Of a stretch of DNA of 37,756 bases, positions 7,231 through 15,656 are shown one piece after another. Position 1 is the stretch's first letter; every line of letters starts with the position of its first letter. The notes under the pieces were generated by a model. The model saw nothing but the letters and a program-made list of their open reading frames with translations. It had not been told where the DNA came from and searched no databases. The DNA is taken from the NCBI GenBank assembly GCA_009777235.1, contig WRMH01000017.1:20795-58550 (forward strand), read 5' to 3'. The stretch is from Oscillospiraceae bacterium. Its GTDB lineage: Bacteria; Bacillota; Clostridia; Oscillospirales; Oscillospiraceae. The translations under genes and the position numbers were made by a program.

Positions 7231-9594
7231 CTAATTTTGAATTTCCGATGCTATCTTCAGAACTTCCAGCCGCTGTGCGCCAAGCGTGTATTCTTTTCCA
7301 TAAACCATAATCTCCATCTGTTCACCGCGCATGAGCGTAAAAGCGGTCATGTCCTCACACATTTCCACCGCTATAATGCGCCCGCGCCAGGCAATTGAAA
7401 AAGCAAGCCGCCCCCACCTTTTTGGCAGACGGGGGGCAAAGCGCAAAACACCGCTGTCGCTGCGAAGCCCGGCAAACCCATACACGATATTGATCCACGC
7501 CATGGCTATACTGGTGGTGTGCAGCCCTTCATTGGTATTGCGGTTATAATTATCAAGATCAAGGCGCGTCGCAAAACCGAAGAAGTCCGTCGCCTCTTCC
7601 ATGCGCCCAAGCTCCGCCGCCAAAATCGAATGTACGGCAGGAGACAAAGACGACTCGTGAATGGTGCGCGGCTCGTAAAATTCATAGTTGATTCGCTTGA
7701 CCTCATCCGAAAAAGAAGAGCTGTATAAATATAAGAACATCAGCACATCGGGCTGCTTTATCATATCGTTGCGGTAGATACGGTCATAGCTCCAGTTATC
7801 GTAAAGCGGGAAGTCGGAAACCGGTATGGAGTGTATATCAATATGCGGCAAGTTGAAATACCCGTCGTGCTGCTCAAAAAGCCCCTCTTTGGTCATCGGC
7901 ATTGCCATATTCTCGGCAATATTGCGCCATGCGTCAATCTCCCCGTCGGATAATCCAATCATCCGCGCAAGCTGTGCGTAAAGCTCCGGCTTTTCGCGCT
8001 TCATTGCCGCGAGCGTATCTGCCGCAAACTCGAGCGAACGCTTTCCCATATAGTTTGTGTACGCGTTGTTGTTGACCATCATTTGAAACTCATCGGGGCC
8101 CATCACGCCATAATACCCATACTGCCCCGTATGCGGGTTTTGCGCGGCGCGGCTCGTGAGAAATCTTGCTATTTGCGCGAGCATTTGCGCGCCGTATTCC
8201 CAAATAAAATCCCAATCTCCCGTGACAAGCAAATAATGCCGGATGCCATAGGCCACGGCGGTGCTCGGCTGAAATTGCAAGCTCGCGTGCTGCCAAAGAT
8301 TACACGCTTCATCACCGTTTAGCGTCGCAATCGGATAACACGCGCCGTCGCAGTCGAGCATTTTCGCCCGATTTATGGCTTGGGGGAGCGTGTTGTAGCG
8401 AAATGTCAGCAAAGAACGCGCCGCTTCGGGATTGGTGAACAGATAAAACGGCAGGCAGCAAGCCTCCGTGTCCCAAAAAGCGTGGCCGTTATAGCTCTCG
8501 CCCGTGAGCCCCTTTGCGCCGATATTGTGACGTATACTGCCGCCGTTGTATGTTTGTATCATTTGAAAAATGCAGTAACGTATTCCCTGCTGCTCCTCTG
8601 CGACCGCATTTTCGTTTGTGTCGCCGTCTATTGCGGCGGCGGGCGGCTCAATTTGCACATCCGAAAAACGCCACTGACTTTCCCAATACTCTTTTTGCGC
8701 GAGCAAGGCATCATCAAGCGAGACTCGGCCTGCGGCCAATAACGCGTTTTGCCCGGTTTGCCAAAGCTCTTCCCCGCTCGTGCCGTCAAAAATGACCACG
8801 ACGCGCTTGTCAAATGTAAGCGCCTCTTCGCGTTTTAGCGTGAGCGCCGTCGCTAACATGGCGGTTTTGTCGCCCGCCTTGCCGTCCGCGCCCCCAGCGT
8901 CTTTCTCGTCGAGTTTTTCAAAACAAGCGGACGGGGCACTCTGCAATGCCCCCGCGAAAACCTCAAGCTCCGAGCGCAGCGTGCGAGATTGAATCGCGAC
9001 GGCGTTTTCGGTCACGTCTTTTTTTGTCTCGCCCCAAAAGCAAGCTCCGCGCCCCTCGTGCTTTATATCAAAAGTGATGCCCGAATTAAGCTCAATTGAA
9101 CCGTCAAAATTAAGCGCCTTGAAAATAATGCGCTGATATGCCCGGCAGCCGCAAGTCATATCAAGAAAGCGGATAAAGGTAAGCTCAATGTCTTTGCCCG
9201 AGTTTGTATGCCAGACAAATTTTCTCGTCAGCGTACCCGCCCGCACGTCAAGCTCACGGCAAAAACCGTCAAAGCGCGATTTCGCGAGGTCAAGAACTTC
9301 TCCGTCTAATGTAATTTTTGTGAGCAGCCAATCCGCCGCCGGTATCATAAAATGTGCCTTGTCAATAATCCCGCGATATGATCTCGGAAGGTCGTCATAC
9401 TCATACACGCCGTTTACATACAGCCCGCGCAAACTGTCCGCGCCGCCGCCTTCGTCAAAGCAGCCGCGAGTTCCCATGCTCTCATTTGACAGCGCGAAAA
9501 CAGACTCGCTCACACGGCTATACGCCGGATCAAAGCCCCGCTCAACTACCCGCCAAGGGTCTGTAATAAAATATTTATCCGCAACTTTTCCCAT
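7231..9594 (-). CDS. GH65 glycoside phosphorylase (disaccharide phosphorylase), copy B
   Basis: This is a second, clearly different GH65 enzyme of 787 residues. Features are the beta-sandwich start (ESVFALSNESMGTRGCFDEGG), NGHAFWDTEACCLPF, the general-acid motif MGPDEFQMMVNNNAYTN with Glu502, and IKQPDVLMFLYLY. The DEFQMM version of the motif differs from DEYHER in copy A, so the two probably act on different linkages or acceptors. There is an extra Ala/Gly/Asp-rich loop around residues 225-245. The start lies 21 bp after the upstream permease stop, with GGTGGAG as ribosome site, so the gene is in the transporter operon. The end product feeds PgmB. Confidence 0.87.
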   Translation of the reverse strand: MGKVADKYFITDPWRVVERGFDPAYSRVSESVFALSNESMGTRGCFDEGGGADSLRGLYVNGVYEYDDLPRSYRGIIDKAHFMIPAADWLLTKITLDGEVLDLAKSRFDGFCRELDVRAGTLTRKFVWHTNSGKDIELTFIRFLDMTCGCRAYQRIIFKALNFDGSIELNSGITFDIKHEGRGACFWGETKKDVTENAVAIQSRTLRSELEVFAGALQSAPSACFEKLDEKDAGGADGKAGDKTAMLATALTLKREEALTFDKRVVVIFDGTSGEELWQTGQNALLAAGRVSLDDALLAQKEYWESQWRFSDVQIEPPAAAIDGDTNENAVAEEQQGIRYCIFQMIQTYNGGSIRHNIGAKGLTGESYNGHAFWDTEACCLPFYLFTNPEAARSLLTFRYNTLPQAINRAKMLDCDGACYPIATLNGDEACNLWQHASLQFQPSTAVAYGIRHYLLVTGDWDFIWEYGAQMLAQIARFLTSRAAQNPHTGQYGYYGVMGPDEFQMMVNNNAYTNYMGKRSLEFAADTLAAMKREKPELYAQLARMIGLSDGEIDAWRNIAENMAMPMTKEGLFEQHDGYFNLPHIDIHSIPVSDFPLYDNWSYDRIYRNDMIKQPDVLMFLYLYSSSFSDEVKRINYEFYEPRTIHESSLSPAVHSILAAELGRMEEATDFFGFATRLDLDNYNRNTNEGLHTTSIAMAWINIVYGFAGLRSDSGVLRFAPRLPKRWGRLAFSIAWRGRIIAVEMCEDMTAFTLMRGEQMEIMVYGKEYTLGAQRLEVLKIASEIQN

Positions 9595-9615
9595 AATAAC
9601 TTAAACTCCACCCGC

Positions 9616-10560
9616 TCAACCTTTGATTCCGACAGATATGGCATTTTCCGTGAGTTTCTTTTGGAAAATGAAAAACAGTAAGATTGGCGGAATCATAGAA
9701 AATACCACCGTGCGCAAAACAACGGCGTCATTTATTGTCTGCTGGGTGCTCAAAATGAACAGCCTCACCATGACGGTCTGCCACTGGCTGTTTCCAAGCA
9801 CTAAATACGGCAGTAAAAAGTCAGACCACGCGGCGTTGATCGTATATAGTGTTATAACCACGACAATCGGCTTGGACAGCGGCATGACGATTTGGAAAAA
9901 TGTCTGAAGCGGGGAACAACCGTCAATCCTGCTCGCCTCAATGATCGAAAAGGGAAGCGACTCGAAAAATTGCCTGAAAAGCACTACGAAAAAGGCATTG
10001 GCTCCCGCCGCGAGCCACAAGGGCCAGAAAAAGCCGCCCATACCGACCCTTTGAATATTCATAAAGAGCGGCACAAGGCTGATTGTCGCCGGAGTCAGAA
10101 GCGAGAGCATGACCAATCTGCCGATTAGCTTATACCCCGCCGGCTTTAAGATGGCAAGGCCATAGGCCAACATTCCGTTAACGACAAGGGCACAGGCAAT
10201 GCTTCCGGCAACGACATAAAAAGAGTTTAGGTATGTCCGGGAGATACCGGATTGATCCCATGTCGTGGTGTATTGCGAGAAATCGAACGAGGACGGGAAT
10301 ATGGCGGTGCTTGAATTGAGCTCCCGCAAATCCTTAAACCCTGCCATGATGACCCAAAATACCGGAAAAAGAGCAATCAGCACGAGCGCCGCGCACAGTA
10401 TGTAAACCACCGTCAGCCCTATTTTCGTGCCGGGCACGCCGAGGTCAAAGCTCCGAATGACCCCCGTGCGTTCGGGAGCTTGCTTTACCTTTACCTTTGC
10501 GTAGGCGGAGCTGTTTTTGAGACTCCCGTCGGAGCTTTCCTCAAAATATTCTTTTTTCAT
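9616..10560 (-). CDS. ABC sugar transporter permease, MalG-like
   Basis: This 314-residue inner-membrane permease of the CUT1 carbohydrate importer family has about six membrane segments beginning near residue 48. The EAA loop IIEASRIDGCSPLQTFFQIV (Glu208, Asp213-Gly214) contacts the ATPase. It has a longer than usual charged N-terminus (about 45 residues). AAGGAG lies 11 bases before the ATG. It is 50 bp downstream of the partner permease and 21 bp upstream of a GH65 gene, so the genes are co-transcribed. No ATPase gene is present in this cluster; a shared MsmX/MalK-type ATPase elsewhere is likely. Confidence 0.9.
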   Translation of the reverse strand: MKKEYFEESSDGSLKNSSAYAKVKVKQAPERTGVIRSFDLGVPGTKIGLTVVYILCAALVLIALFPVFWVIMAGFKDLRELNSSTAIFPSSFDFSQYTTTWDQSGISRTYLNSFYVVAGSIACALVVNGMLAYGLAILKPAGYKLIGRLVMLSLLTPATISLVPLFMNIQRVGMGGFFWPLWLAAGANAFFVVLFRQFFESLPFSIIEASRIDGCSPLQTFFQIVMPLSKPIVVVITLYTINAAWSDFLLPYLVLGNSQWQTVMVRLFILSTQQTINDAVVLRTVVFSMIPPILLFFIFQKKLTENAISVGIKG

Positions 10561-10610
10561 GTTCGATCACGCTCCTTTCCGGCACAAATTTGCGGCAAAA
10601 ATCCGCCGCT

Positions 10611-11516
10611 TTACTCCCATGTAACCTTGCGCTTGTTCATGATGGAATACAAAATCGCGAAAACAGTCAGCAGCAGCGTTATTAAAACCGCGACCGCGGA
10701 AGCCTTGCCAAACTCCATAGTGCCGCCGCCAAACGCGTAGCGCCACATGAGCAGCATAAGCGAGAGTGAGGCATTGTCAGGGCCGCCCATCGTCAGCACT
10801 AACGGCTCATACATGATTTGGAAAATCGAAATAATCTGCAAAATCAGAAGTGTGCTGCCGAGATTGAAGATAGCCGGCAAGGTGATACGCCGGATTCTTT
10901 GCCATATGCCCGCGCCGTCAATAGCCGCCGCCTCATAAAGCTGCGGATTTATCCCGGACAGCCCCGCCATATAGATAAGAGCCGTCGCGCCCGCGCCTTT
11001 CCACGTGGCAATCACCACTATTATAGGTATGACCAATTGATATTCGCTAAGATACGCCATAGACTCCATACCCATATAGCCGCGAAGGATATTGAGCACT
11101 CCCGTATCGTCCGCGGAGAAAAACGCTTTCCACAAAATGATCGCCGCAAGACCCGGCAGAATGTTCGGCACATATACGGCTGTGCGGATAAAACCTTTTG
11201 CCCGCGCGGTCTCGCTTATAAGCATGGCTATCAAAATGGGTATGAAAAACCCGATGAGCAGTGACCACATGGTGTATGAAAATGTGTTGGCGAGAGCTTG
11301 TATGAAAACATGATTTTTTAATACGCTGATATAGTTATCGAGGCCGACAAACCGGACAAGCTCGATATTGCGCGTTTCATAAAGGCTCATCTGCACGCTT
11401 TGCACCAGCGGACCCCATTGGAAAAAGATAAACAGGGCAACACCCGGCAGCATGATAAGCCATGCCGAAAGAGTATACTTGAGCTTATCGCGCCCGCGGC
11501 TTTTTATCTTCTTCAC
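10611..11516 (-). CDS. ABC sugar transporter permease, MalF/UgpA-like
   Basis: This 301-residue CUT1 permease has a short basic N-terminus (MKKIKSRGRDKLKY), a first membrane helix at about 15-34 and the EAA motif YEAAAIDGAGIWQRIRRITL (Glu195, Asp200-Gly201). The GTG at 11516 is preferred because GGGGG lies 7 bases before it. An upstream GTG at 11540 would add eight residues but has no ribosome site. It forms a heterodimer with the next gene's product and transports the ligand delivered by the lipoprotein encoded at 11661-13157. Confidence 0.88.
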   Translation of the reverse strand: MKKIKSRGRDKLKYTLSAWLIMLPGVALFIFFQWGPLVQSVQMSLYETRNIELVRFVGLDNYISVLKNHVFIQALANTFSYTMWSLLIGFFIPILIAMLISETARAKGFIRTAVYVPNILPGLAAIILWKAFFSADDTGVLNILRGYMGMESMAYLSEYQLVIPIIVVIATWKGAGATALIYMAGLSGINPQLYEAAAIDGAGIWQRIRRITLPAIFNLGSTLLILQIISIFQIMYEPLVLTMGGPDNASLSLMLLMWRYAFGGGTMEFGKASAVAVLITLLLTVFAILYSIMNKRKVTWE

Positions 11517-11616
11517 GGCATTACCCCCACTGTCAGTCACAATTTCGTATCGGTGAAAATCGGATATTCTTGTTCTTGTTCGGAGCGCGAAGCCGCCTCC
11601 GGTGACTTGGTTGCTT

Positions 11617-11650
11617 TATTTAGAGCCGCCGCGTGCGGCGGCTCTAAATA
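11617..11650. other. perfect 16-bp stem-loop between binding-protein and permease genes
   Basis: Two perfect 16-base arms (11617-11632 and 11635-11650) surround a 2-base centre. The stem is GC-rich in the middle and starts 11 bp after the binding-protein stop. There is no T-run on the minus strand. This is the position where importer operons carry 3'-end stabilising or partial-termination hairpins that keep binding protein in excess over permeases. Confidence 0.75.
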
Positions 11651-11660
11651 GTTTGTTTTA

Positions 11661-13157
11661 CTAATCGTTGATCATCTCGTCTAAGTAGTCTTGAAAAGCC
11701 TCCTCAGCCCGTTCCATTGACCTTGCAATATCAACGTCTTCCCTCGTTATGACCCTTTGGATGACTGTCGTCAGCTCCCTGTAGAGCTGCTGGGCAAATA
11801 CGGGTTCTTCGGCTCGCAGAGTAATAGAACCGTCCGAGAAAGAGTCAAAGAAATCTTGATACAAACGCCAATCAACATTGGAATACTCTTCGGCAATCGC
11901 CCGTTGCATTGAAATATACTCTTCGTCATTCCACGCGGGAATCCTCGGGAGAACCGGGGCTCCGCGATCCCTCTTTGCCGCCGCGTCCACGCGCATACCG
12001 GCGACTATATCATCATCAAGAAACGGCAGCATACCCGTCAGGCGTAAGAACGCAAGGGACGCGACAGCCTGATCTTTTGTTGTATTCGGCTCAAACATAA
12101 AGCATGTTCCGCCCGTGAGCGCAAAGCTCCCTCCGGGGCCTGCCGGGAACGGTATCAGCGCAAATTTATCAACAGCGAGCCCCTTTGTGGCGGTCGGCTG
12201 ATCTACCGAGTCGTCGGCCGCTATGTTCATCGCCGCCTGACCTGTTCCGAGAGCGGTGTGCGAGCTCGCCCAATCTGTGGTGGTGGCGTCGGAGTTGAGA
12301 ATATCATACTCCCAGCGCAGCGCGTAGATGTATTCCATTGCGGCGATTGCCGCGTCCGATGTGAAGTTTGCAACCCATCTGCCGTCCGCTTCCTGCCTTT
12401 GCAAAGCGTTTTCACCGACAGCTCCGAAGTTCCACGCAATGTTTGTATACAGCCAGCCTCCGTATGTTTCGCTCGCCGGGAAAACAAGCCCCGCCTTGCC
12501 TGTGGTCTCACGGATTATTTGACCGTATTCGGCAACCTCCTGTAATGTTCTCGGATACATCGGCAAGCCTTCTTCGGTCATAAGACCCGCTTGCTCAAAC
12601 AGGTCAATGTTGATGTGCATACCCAAAACATATCCGTCACGCGGCATTCCGTAAATTGACCCGTTTTCATCGCCGAGCATTTCGATAAACGCGGGGCTGA
12701 ATTTTTCGAGAAGGCCAAAATGAGCCAGAGCTTCGGTCACGTCAGCCACAAGACCCTGACCGATGAGAAGCTGCGGGTCTGTAAAGGGCGGCTGAAACAA
12801 GGTGGGAGCGGTGCCGCCGAGCGCCATACCGAGATAGTTGCTGAGCGTATACGAGAAGTAGTCCGGTATGACCGTAACATTTGGATATTGCTGCGCCATG
12901 ACCGCGGCATATCCCTCAAACGCGGCAATCTCCGTGGCGGGCGCCGTGTCCGCCGGCCAGTTGCCGAGCCTAATCGTCGCCGTCAAATCTGCGTCAATTA
13001 CCTCTGTGGATTGACCGTCGAGCTCGGATGGCGGCGTGACAACCGTCTGGGGCGTGGACTGCGAGCCGTCGCCGGAATCCTCCGCCGGAGCCGCGCAAGC
13101 CGAGGCGAGCACTATCAGGGCTAAAACAGCCATCAATATCCGTGCGTGTTTTTTCAT
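11661..13157 (-). CDS. ABC transporter solute-binding lipoprotein (family 1 sugar-binding)
   Basis: This 498-residue exported protein has a signal peptide MKKHARILMAVLALIVLASA ending at lipidated Cys21. An acidic/Ser-Thr linker follows, then a family 1 (MalE-like) bilobal binding domain with YPRTLQEVAEYGQIIRETTG, FALIPFPAGPGGSFALTGGT and the C-terminal helix region. A perfect AAGGAGG precedes the ATG at 13157. A longer frame to 13259 would run through the promoter and operator and is rejected. It is the first gene of the operon that continues with two permeases and two phosphorylases. The ligand is probably an alpha-gluco-oligosaccharide, inferred from the GH65 enzymes. Confidence 0.9.
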   Translation of the reverse strand: MKKHARILMAVLALIVLASACAAPAEDSGDGSQSTPQTVVTPPSELDGQSTEVIDADLTATIRLGNWPADTAPATEIAAFEGYAAVMAQQYPNVTVIPDYFSYTLSNYLGMALGGTAPTLFQPPFTDPQLLIGQGLVADVTEALAHFGLLEKFSPAFIEMLGDENGSIYGMPRDGYVLGMHINIDLFEQAGLMTEEGLPMYPRTLQEVAEYGQIIRETTGKAGLVFPASETYGGWLYTNIAWNFGAVGENALQRQEADGRWVANFTSDAAIAAMEYIYALRWEYDILNSDATTTDWASSHTALGTGQAAMNIAADDSVDQPTATKGLAVDKFALIPFPAGPGGSFALTGGTCFMFEPNTTKDQAVASLAFLRLTGMLPFLDDDIVAGMRVDAAAKRDRGAPVLPRIPAWNDEEYISMQRAIAEEYSNVDWRLYQDFFDSFSDGSITLRAEEPVFAQQLYRELTTVIQRVITREDVDIARSMERAEEAFQDYLDEMIND

Positions 13158-13217
13158 AAATATAATCCTCCTTAGTCGTTTTGGAATTACCGTCGTTTTT
13201 GCCGGGAAAAAGAATTG

Positions 13218-13231
13218 GTTTAGCGATAAAC
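13218..13231. promoter_or_regulatory. LacI-type operator of the ABC/GH65 operon
   Basis: GTTTAGCGATAAAC, extended by flanking G and C, forms a 16-bp palindrome with only the pair next to the centre mismatched. It starts 8 bp past the -10 box, covering the predicted transcription start. Confidence 0.8.
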
Positions 13232-13239
13232 CTTGTAAC

Positions 13240-13269
13240 ATTATATCAACAGACCGCAAACCCTGTCAA
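13240..13269 (-). promoter_or_regulatory. consensus promoter of the ABC/GH65 operon
   Basis: A perfect TTGACA (13264-13269) and a perfect TATAAT (13240-13245) are separated by 18 bp on the minus strand. The start is predicted near 13233. The -35 lies just past the stop codon of the discoidin-domain gene. Confidence 0.85.
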
Positions 13270-13274
13270 CCATT

Positions 13275-13889
13275 TTACTCAAACACCATAAGCTCTGCTG
13301 CTTGCGCCCCGTTGGTTCGGCTGGCAGTGTTGCGCGTGAAAATAAAGCGGACATACTGCGCGGAAACCGGCTCAAAATCAACGCGGACGATGTTTCCCGT
13401 TATCGGGTCAAAATCGTGCATATCATTTGGCACGATTTCCGTAAAATTCACGCCGTCGCCGCTTATATGCACCTCGAAAGCCTGCGAACGCGCCTCCCAA
13501 AGAGACGACGGATTAAGGCGCACGCACACTGTTTGAATCGTATACATGGCCTCAAGATTTATCGTAACCTCGCCGGGGTATCCGTTGCTCTCCCAATAGC
13601 TTGTGAGCGACCCGTCTGTTACGTTTTCCGGTGAATATACCTCGGTATGCTCACCCGAGACGGCGGGTTTTCCCTCGGCTATGTTGGCTCCGTCGGGCGG
13701 GTTTATCCAGTTTTCTGACGGGTCGTAGACGGCGGGCGGCCACTGGGGGGCGCTCTGATCGGGAGCTTCCACAACCGTCAGGTTAAGGTTTGACGGTCCC
13801 GCGCCCGGCAGCGCAAAGTAAGCGATGACAGAAGCCGCAGCCGATATTGCTATGATAACAGCGAAAATAATAATCAAAGTCTTTTTCAT
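13275..13889 (-). CDS. membrane-anchored discoidin (F5/8 type C, CBM32-like) domain protein
   Basis: This 204-residue protein has an uncleaved signal-anchor helix (about 4-27), a Pro-rich linker (about 40-65), and one F5/8 type C / CBM32-like domain. The domain starts at NIAEGKPAVS, with VTDGSLTSYWES in the usual calcium- and ligand-binding region and a C-terminal QYVRFIFTRN...AELMVFE strand. Such domains bind sugars or glycans. The gene follows the beta-helix hydrolase by 19 bp with AAAGGA before the ATG at 13889, so the two are co-expressed. It probably helps hold that enzyme's substrate at the cell surface. No catalytic domain is attached. Confidence 0.82.
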   Translation of the reverse strand: MKKTLIIIFAVIIAISAAASVIAYFALPGAGPSNLNLTVVEAPDQSAPQWPPAVYDPSENWINPPDGANIAEGKPAVSGEHTEVYSPENVTDGSLTSYWESNGYPGEVTINLEAMYTIQTVCVRLNPSSLWEARSQAFEVHISGDGVNFTEIVPNDMHDFDPITGNIVRVDFEPVSAQYVRFIFTRNTASRTNGAQAAELMVFE

Positions 13890-13908
13890 ATCTATAATCC
13901 TTTCCGGC

Positions 13909-15420
13909 TTAATCAATCGTGATGTTTGTCACATATTCGTTTGTCGTCGCGCCGAGCGCGTCAAGGGTGGTTATCCGCTGCCCCAAAATCGTAACATTCG
14001 ATATGCTGACACTATCTATGCCATGCGCCTCGCTCTCGCCAAGGAATCGGGACGCCGGCATTTTTCCCTCAAGGGTGTTGTGGACGGTGAGTCCGTCAAT
14101 CACGATATTGCTGATTGAGCCCCATTCGTCGCGGACGGCCGACCACCCGGATTTTAGCATATGAAACTCAATAAGCTCGTTATTGTTGCCGTTATCCCCC
14201 CGCATGAAAGCGTTATCCACTATTATATTTTTATATGTGATGTTGGAGATGGCGGCATCGTCGCTGTTATGTATGCTGATGACCGGCTTGTGGTTACTAT
14301 ACAAAACGTATATATCCTTAAACAGGACGTTGGAAATGACGGGGCTTATGGTGTTGCCCTTGTTTGTTTCATAGCCAATCTCCATTGATTGCGCGAGATC
14401 GGTCCAGACTTGAACCCGCTCAAAAACGATGTTTCTTGTCGAGCCGGAATAGTTTTTCAAGACCAAACTGTCATCCCATGAGCGGACAAATGAATCCGTG
14501 ACGGTATGATTTTGGCAAGACTGGAATGTAAACCCGTCTCCGTTTTGCCGCCCGGATATTATTTTTACATTTGACACATTAAGGCCGTCGGAGGCGTATG
14601 AGTTAAACTGCCAGGCATTGCCGTTTGCAAGGATAAAGCCCTCTGCCGTGATGTTTTTGCTGTTTCGGATATCAACGGGCACGCGGGCATATGAACCCGG
14701 CTGGTTGTGGCCGGGGAAGCTCGAGCCGTCTATGATGCCGCGCCCGCGGATAGTCACATTTTCGGCGTTGTCAACGACAATGAGGGTGTCTATGACGGCG
14801 CCGCCGGAGATATAAAGGGTTTGGTTGCTTTGAAGCGCTATGGCGTCGAGCGCCCACGCGCCGGGTCCGATGAATATCACATCCGGGTCGCCGCTGTCGG
14901 GGACATCTGTCTCGAGGGGATTTGCGAAGATGTGCGTGGCTTTGTTGACGCTTCCGTTATACACGAGCGTATAAAAACCGGGTTCGCTTATAGTGAATGT
15001 GACGCGGTTTTCCGAAACCTCCGGGGTTATGCCATGCGCAGACGGCAAAATCACCGCGCTTTCGATAACGCCGTCGCGAAGTCCGGGCATCTCGACTTCT
15101 ACCGTGACCTCGCCCTCAAAGTCGAAGTAGGTCATGGGGGTATCGGATGGGATAGTGTTGCTGTTCCAGATATGTTCATGGTTTACCATCACATCGTAGA
15201 CAAACAGCTCCTGACCCTCTACCCATATCCGCGCCGTCTGTGATGTTTCCATCGTTTTCGGCCCTTCGTACAAGATAAGCGTGGGAGCGTCGGGGTTGTG
15301 CGATACTGCCGCGCCCGCTCTCGGAGCGTCGGGCGATGCCAGCATAAAAATTGAAAATGCCGCGCAAAGTGCCGCCGCCACGCCTGCGCATACCACTATG
15401 ATTATGTTTCCTTTCGTCAT
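13909..15420 (-). CDS. exported right-handed beta-helix glycoside hydrolase, GH28/GH49-like
   Basis: This 503-residue protein has an N-terminal signal-anchor (about 4-28), a beta-sandwich domain (about 45-165, ending in TISEPGFYTLVYNGS...HIFANPLE) and a parallel beta-helix with repeated NVTIRGRGIIDG, NITAEGFIL, NVKIISG and HTVTDSFV rungs. NGDGF and SWDDSLVLKNY carry the acidic residues expected at the active site of GH28 or GH49 enzymes. The N-terminal sandwich plus helix layout is like GH49 dextranase/isopullulanase and like many uncharacterised GH28-type proteins. An alpha-glucan substrate would suit the downstream phosphorylases. The ATG at 15420 is preceded by TGGCGGTTTAAT; an alternative ATG is at 15456. 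It has its own promoter and operator and a 200-base leader. Confidence 0.75.
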   Translation of the reverse strand: MTKGNIIIVVCAGVAAALCAAFSIFMLASPDAPRAGAAVSHNPDAPTLILYEGPKTMETSQTARIWVEGQELFVYDVMVNHEHIWNSNTIPSDTPMTYFDFEGEVTVEVEMPGLRDGVIESAVILPSAHGITPEVSENRVTFTISEPGFYTLVYNGSVNKATHIFANPLETDVPDSGDPDVIFIGPGAWALDAIALQSNQTLYISGGAVIDTLIVVDNAENVTIRGRGIIDGSSFPGHNQPGSYARVPVDIRNSKNITAEGFILANGNAWQFNSYASDGLNVSNVKIISGRQNGDGFTFQSCQNHTVTDSFVRSWDDSLVLKNYSGSTRNIVFERVQVWTDLAQSMEIGYETNKGNTISPVISNVLFKDIYVLYSNHKPVISIHNSDDAAISNITYKNIIVDNAFMRGDNGNNNELIEFHMLKSGWSAVRDEWGSISNIVIDGLTVHNTLEGKMPASRFLGESEAHGIDSVSISNVTILGQRITTLDALGATTNEYVTNITID

Positions 15421-15488
15421 ATTAAACCGCCATTTCCCGGGCGGCGCGTTTGGCATTTTGCGCCCGCCGACCCGATTCCTTTCTTTAC

Positions 15489-15504
15489 GTGCCGTATGCG
15501 GCAC
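15489..15504. other. hairpin in the leader of the beta-helix hydrolase mRNA
   Basis: GTGCCG and CGGCAC flank a TATG loop within the roughly 200-base leader between the predicted start (about 15621) and the ATG at 15420. Its function is unknown. Confidence 0.4.
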
Positions 15505-15606
15505 TGTATATTTTTTTACGCCAACACCTCTTGCTTTTTCGCAATCACGGCCGGACGTTGATACTGTGTGCGTTTTTTGGTCTCGCGCAACATTCCGCCG
15601 CCAATG

Positions 15607-15620
15607 GTTTAGCGTTAAAC
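15607..15620. promoter_or_regulatory. LacI-type operator of the beta-helix hydrolase operon
   Basis: GTTTAGCGTTAAAC begins 7 bp past the -10 box and covers the predicted transcription start. This copy equals the consensus of the four sites. Confidence 0.8.
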
Positions 15621-15627
15621 TAATGGC

Positions 15628-15656
15628 ATTATAATATATCGCAAGCATAAATGCAA
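15628..15656 (-). promoter_or_regulatory. promoter of the beta-helix hydrolase operon
   Basis: The minus strand carries TTGCAT (15651-15656), a 17-bp spacer and a perfect TATAAT (15628-15633). The start is predicted at about 15621, at the operator edge. Confidence 0.75.
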
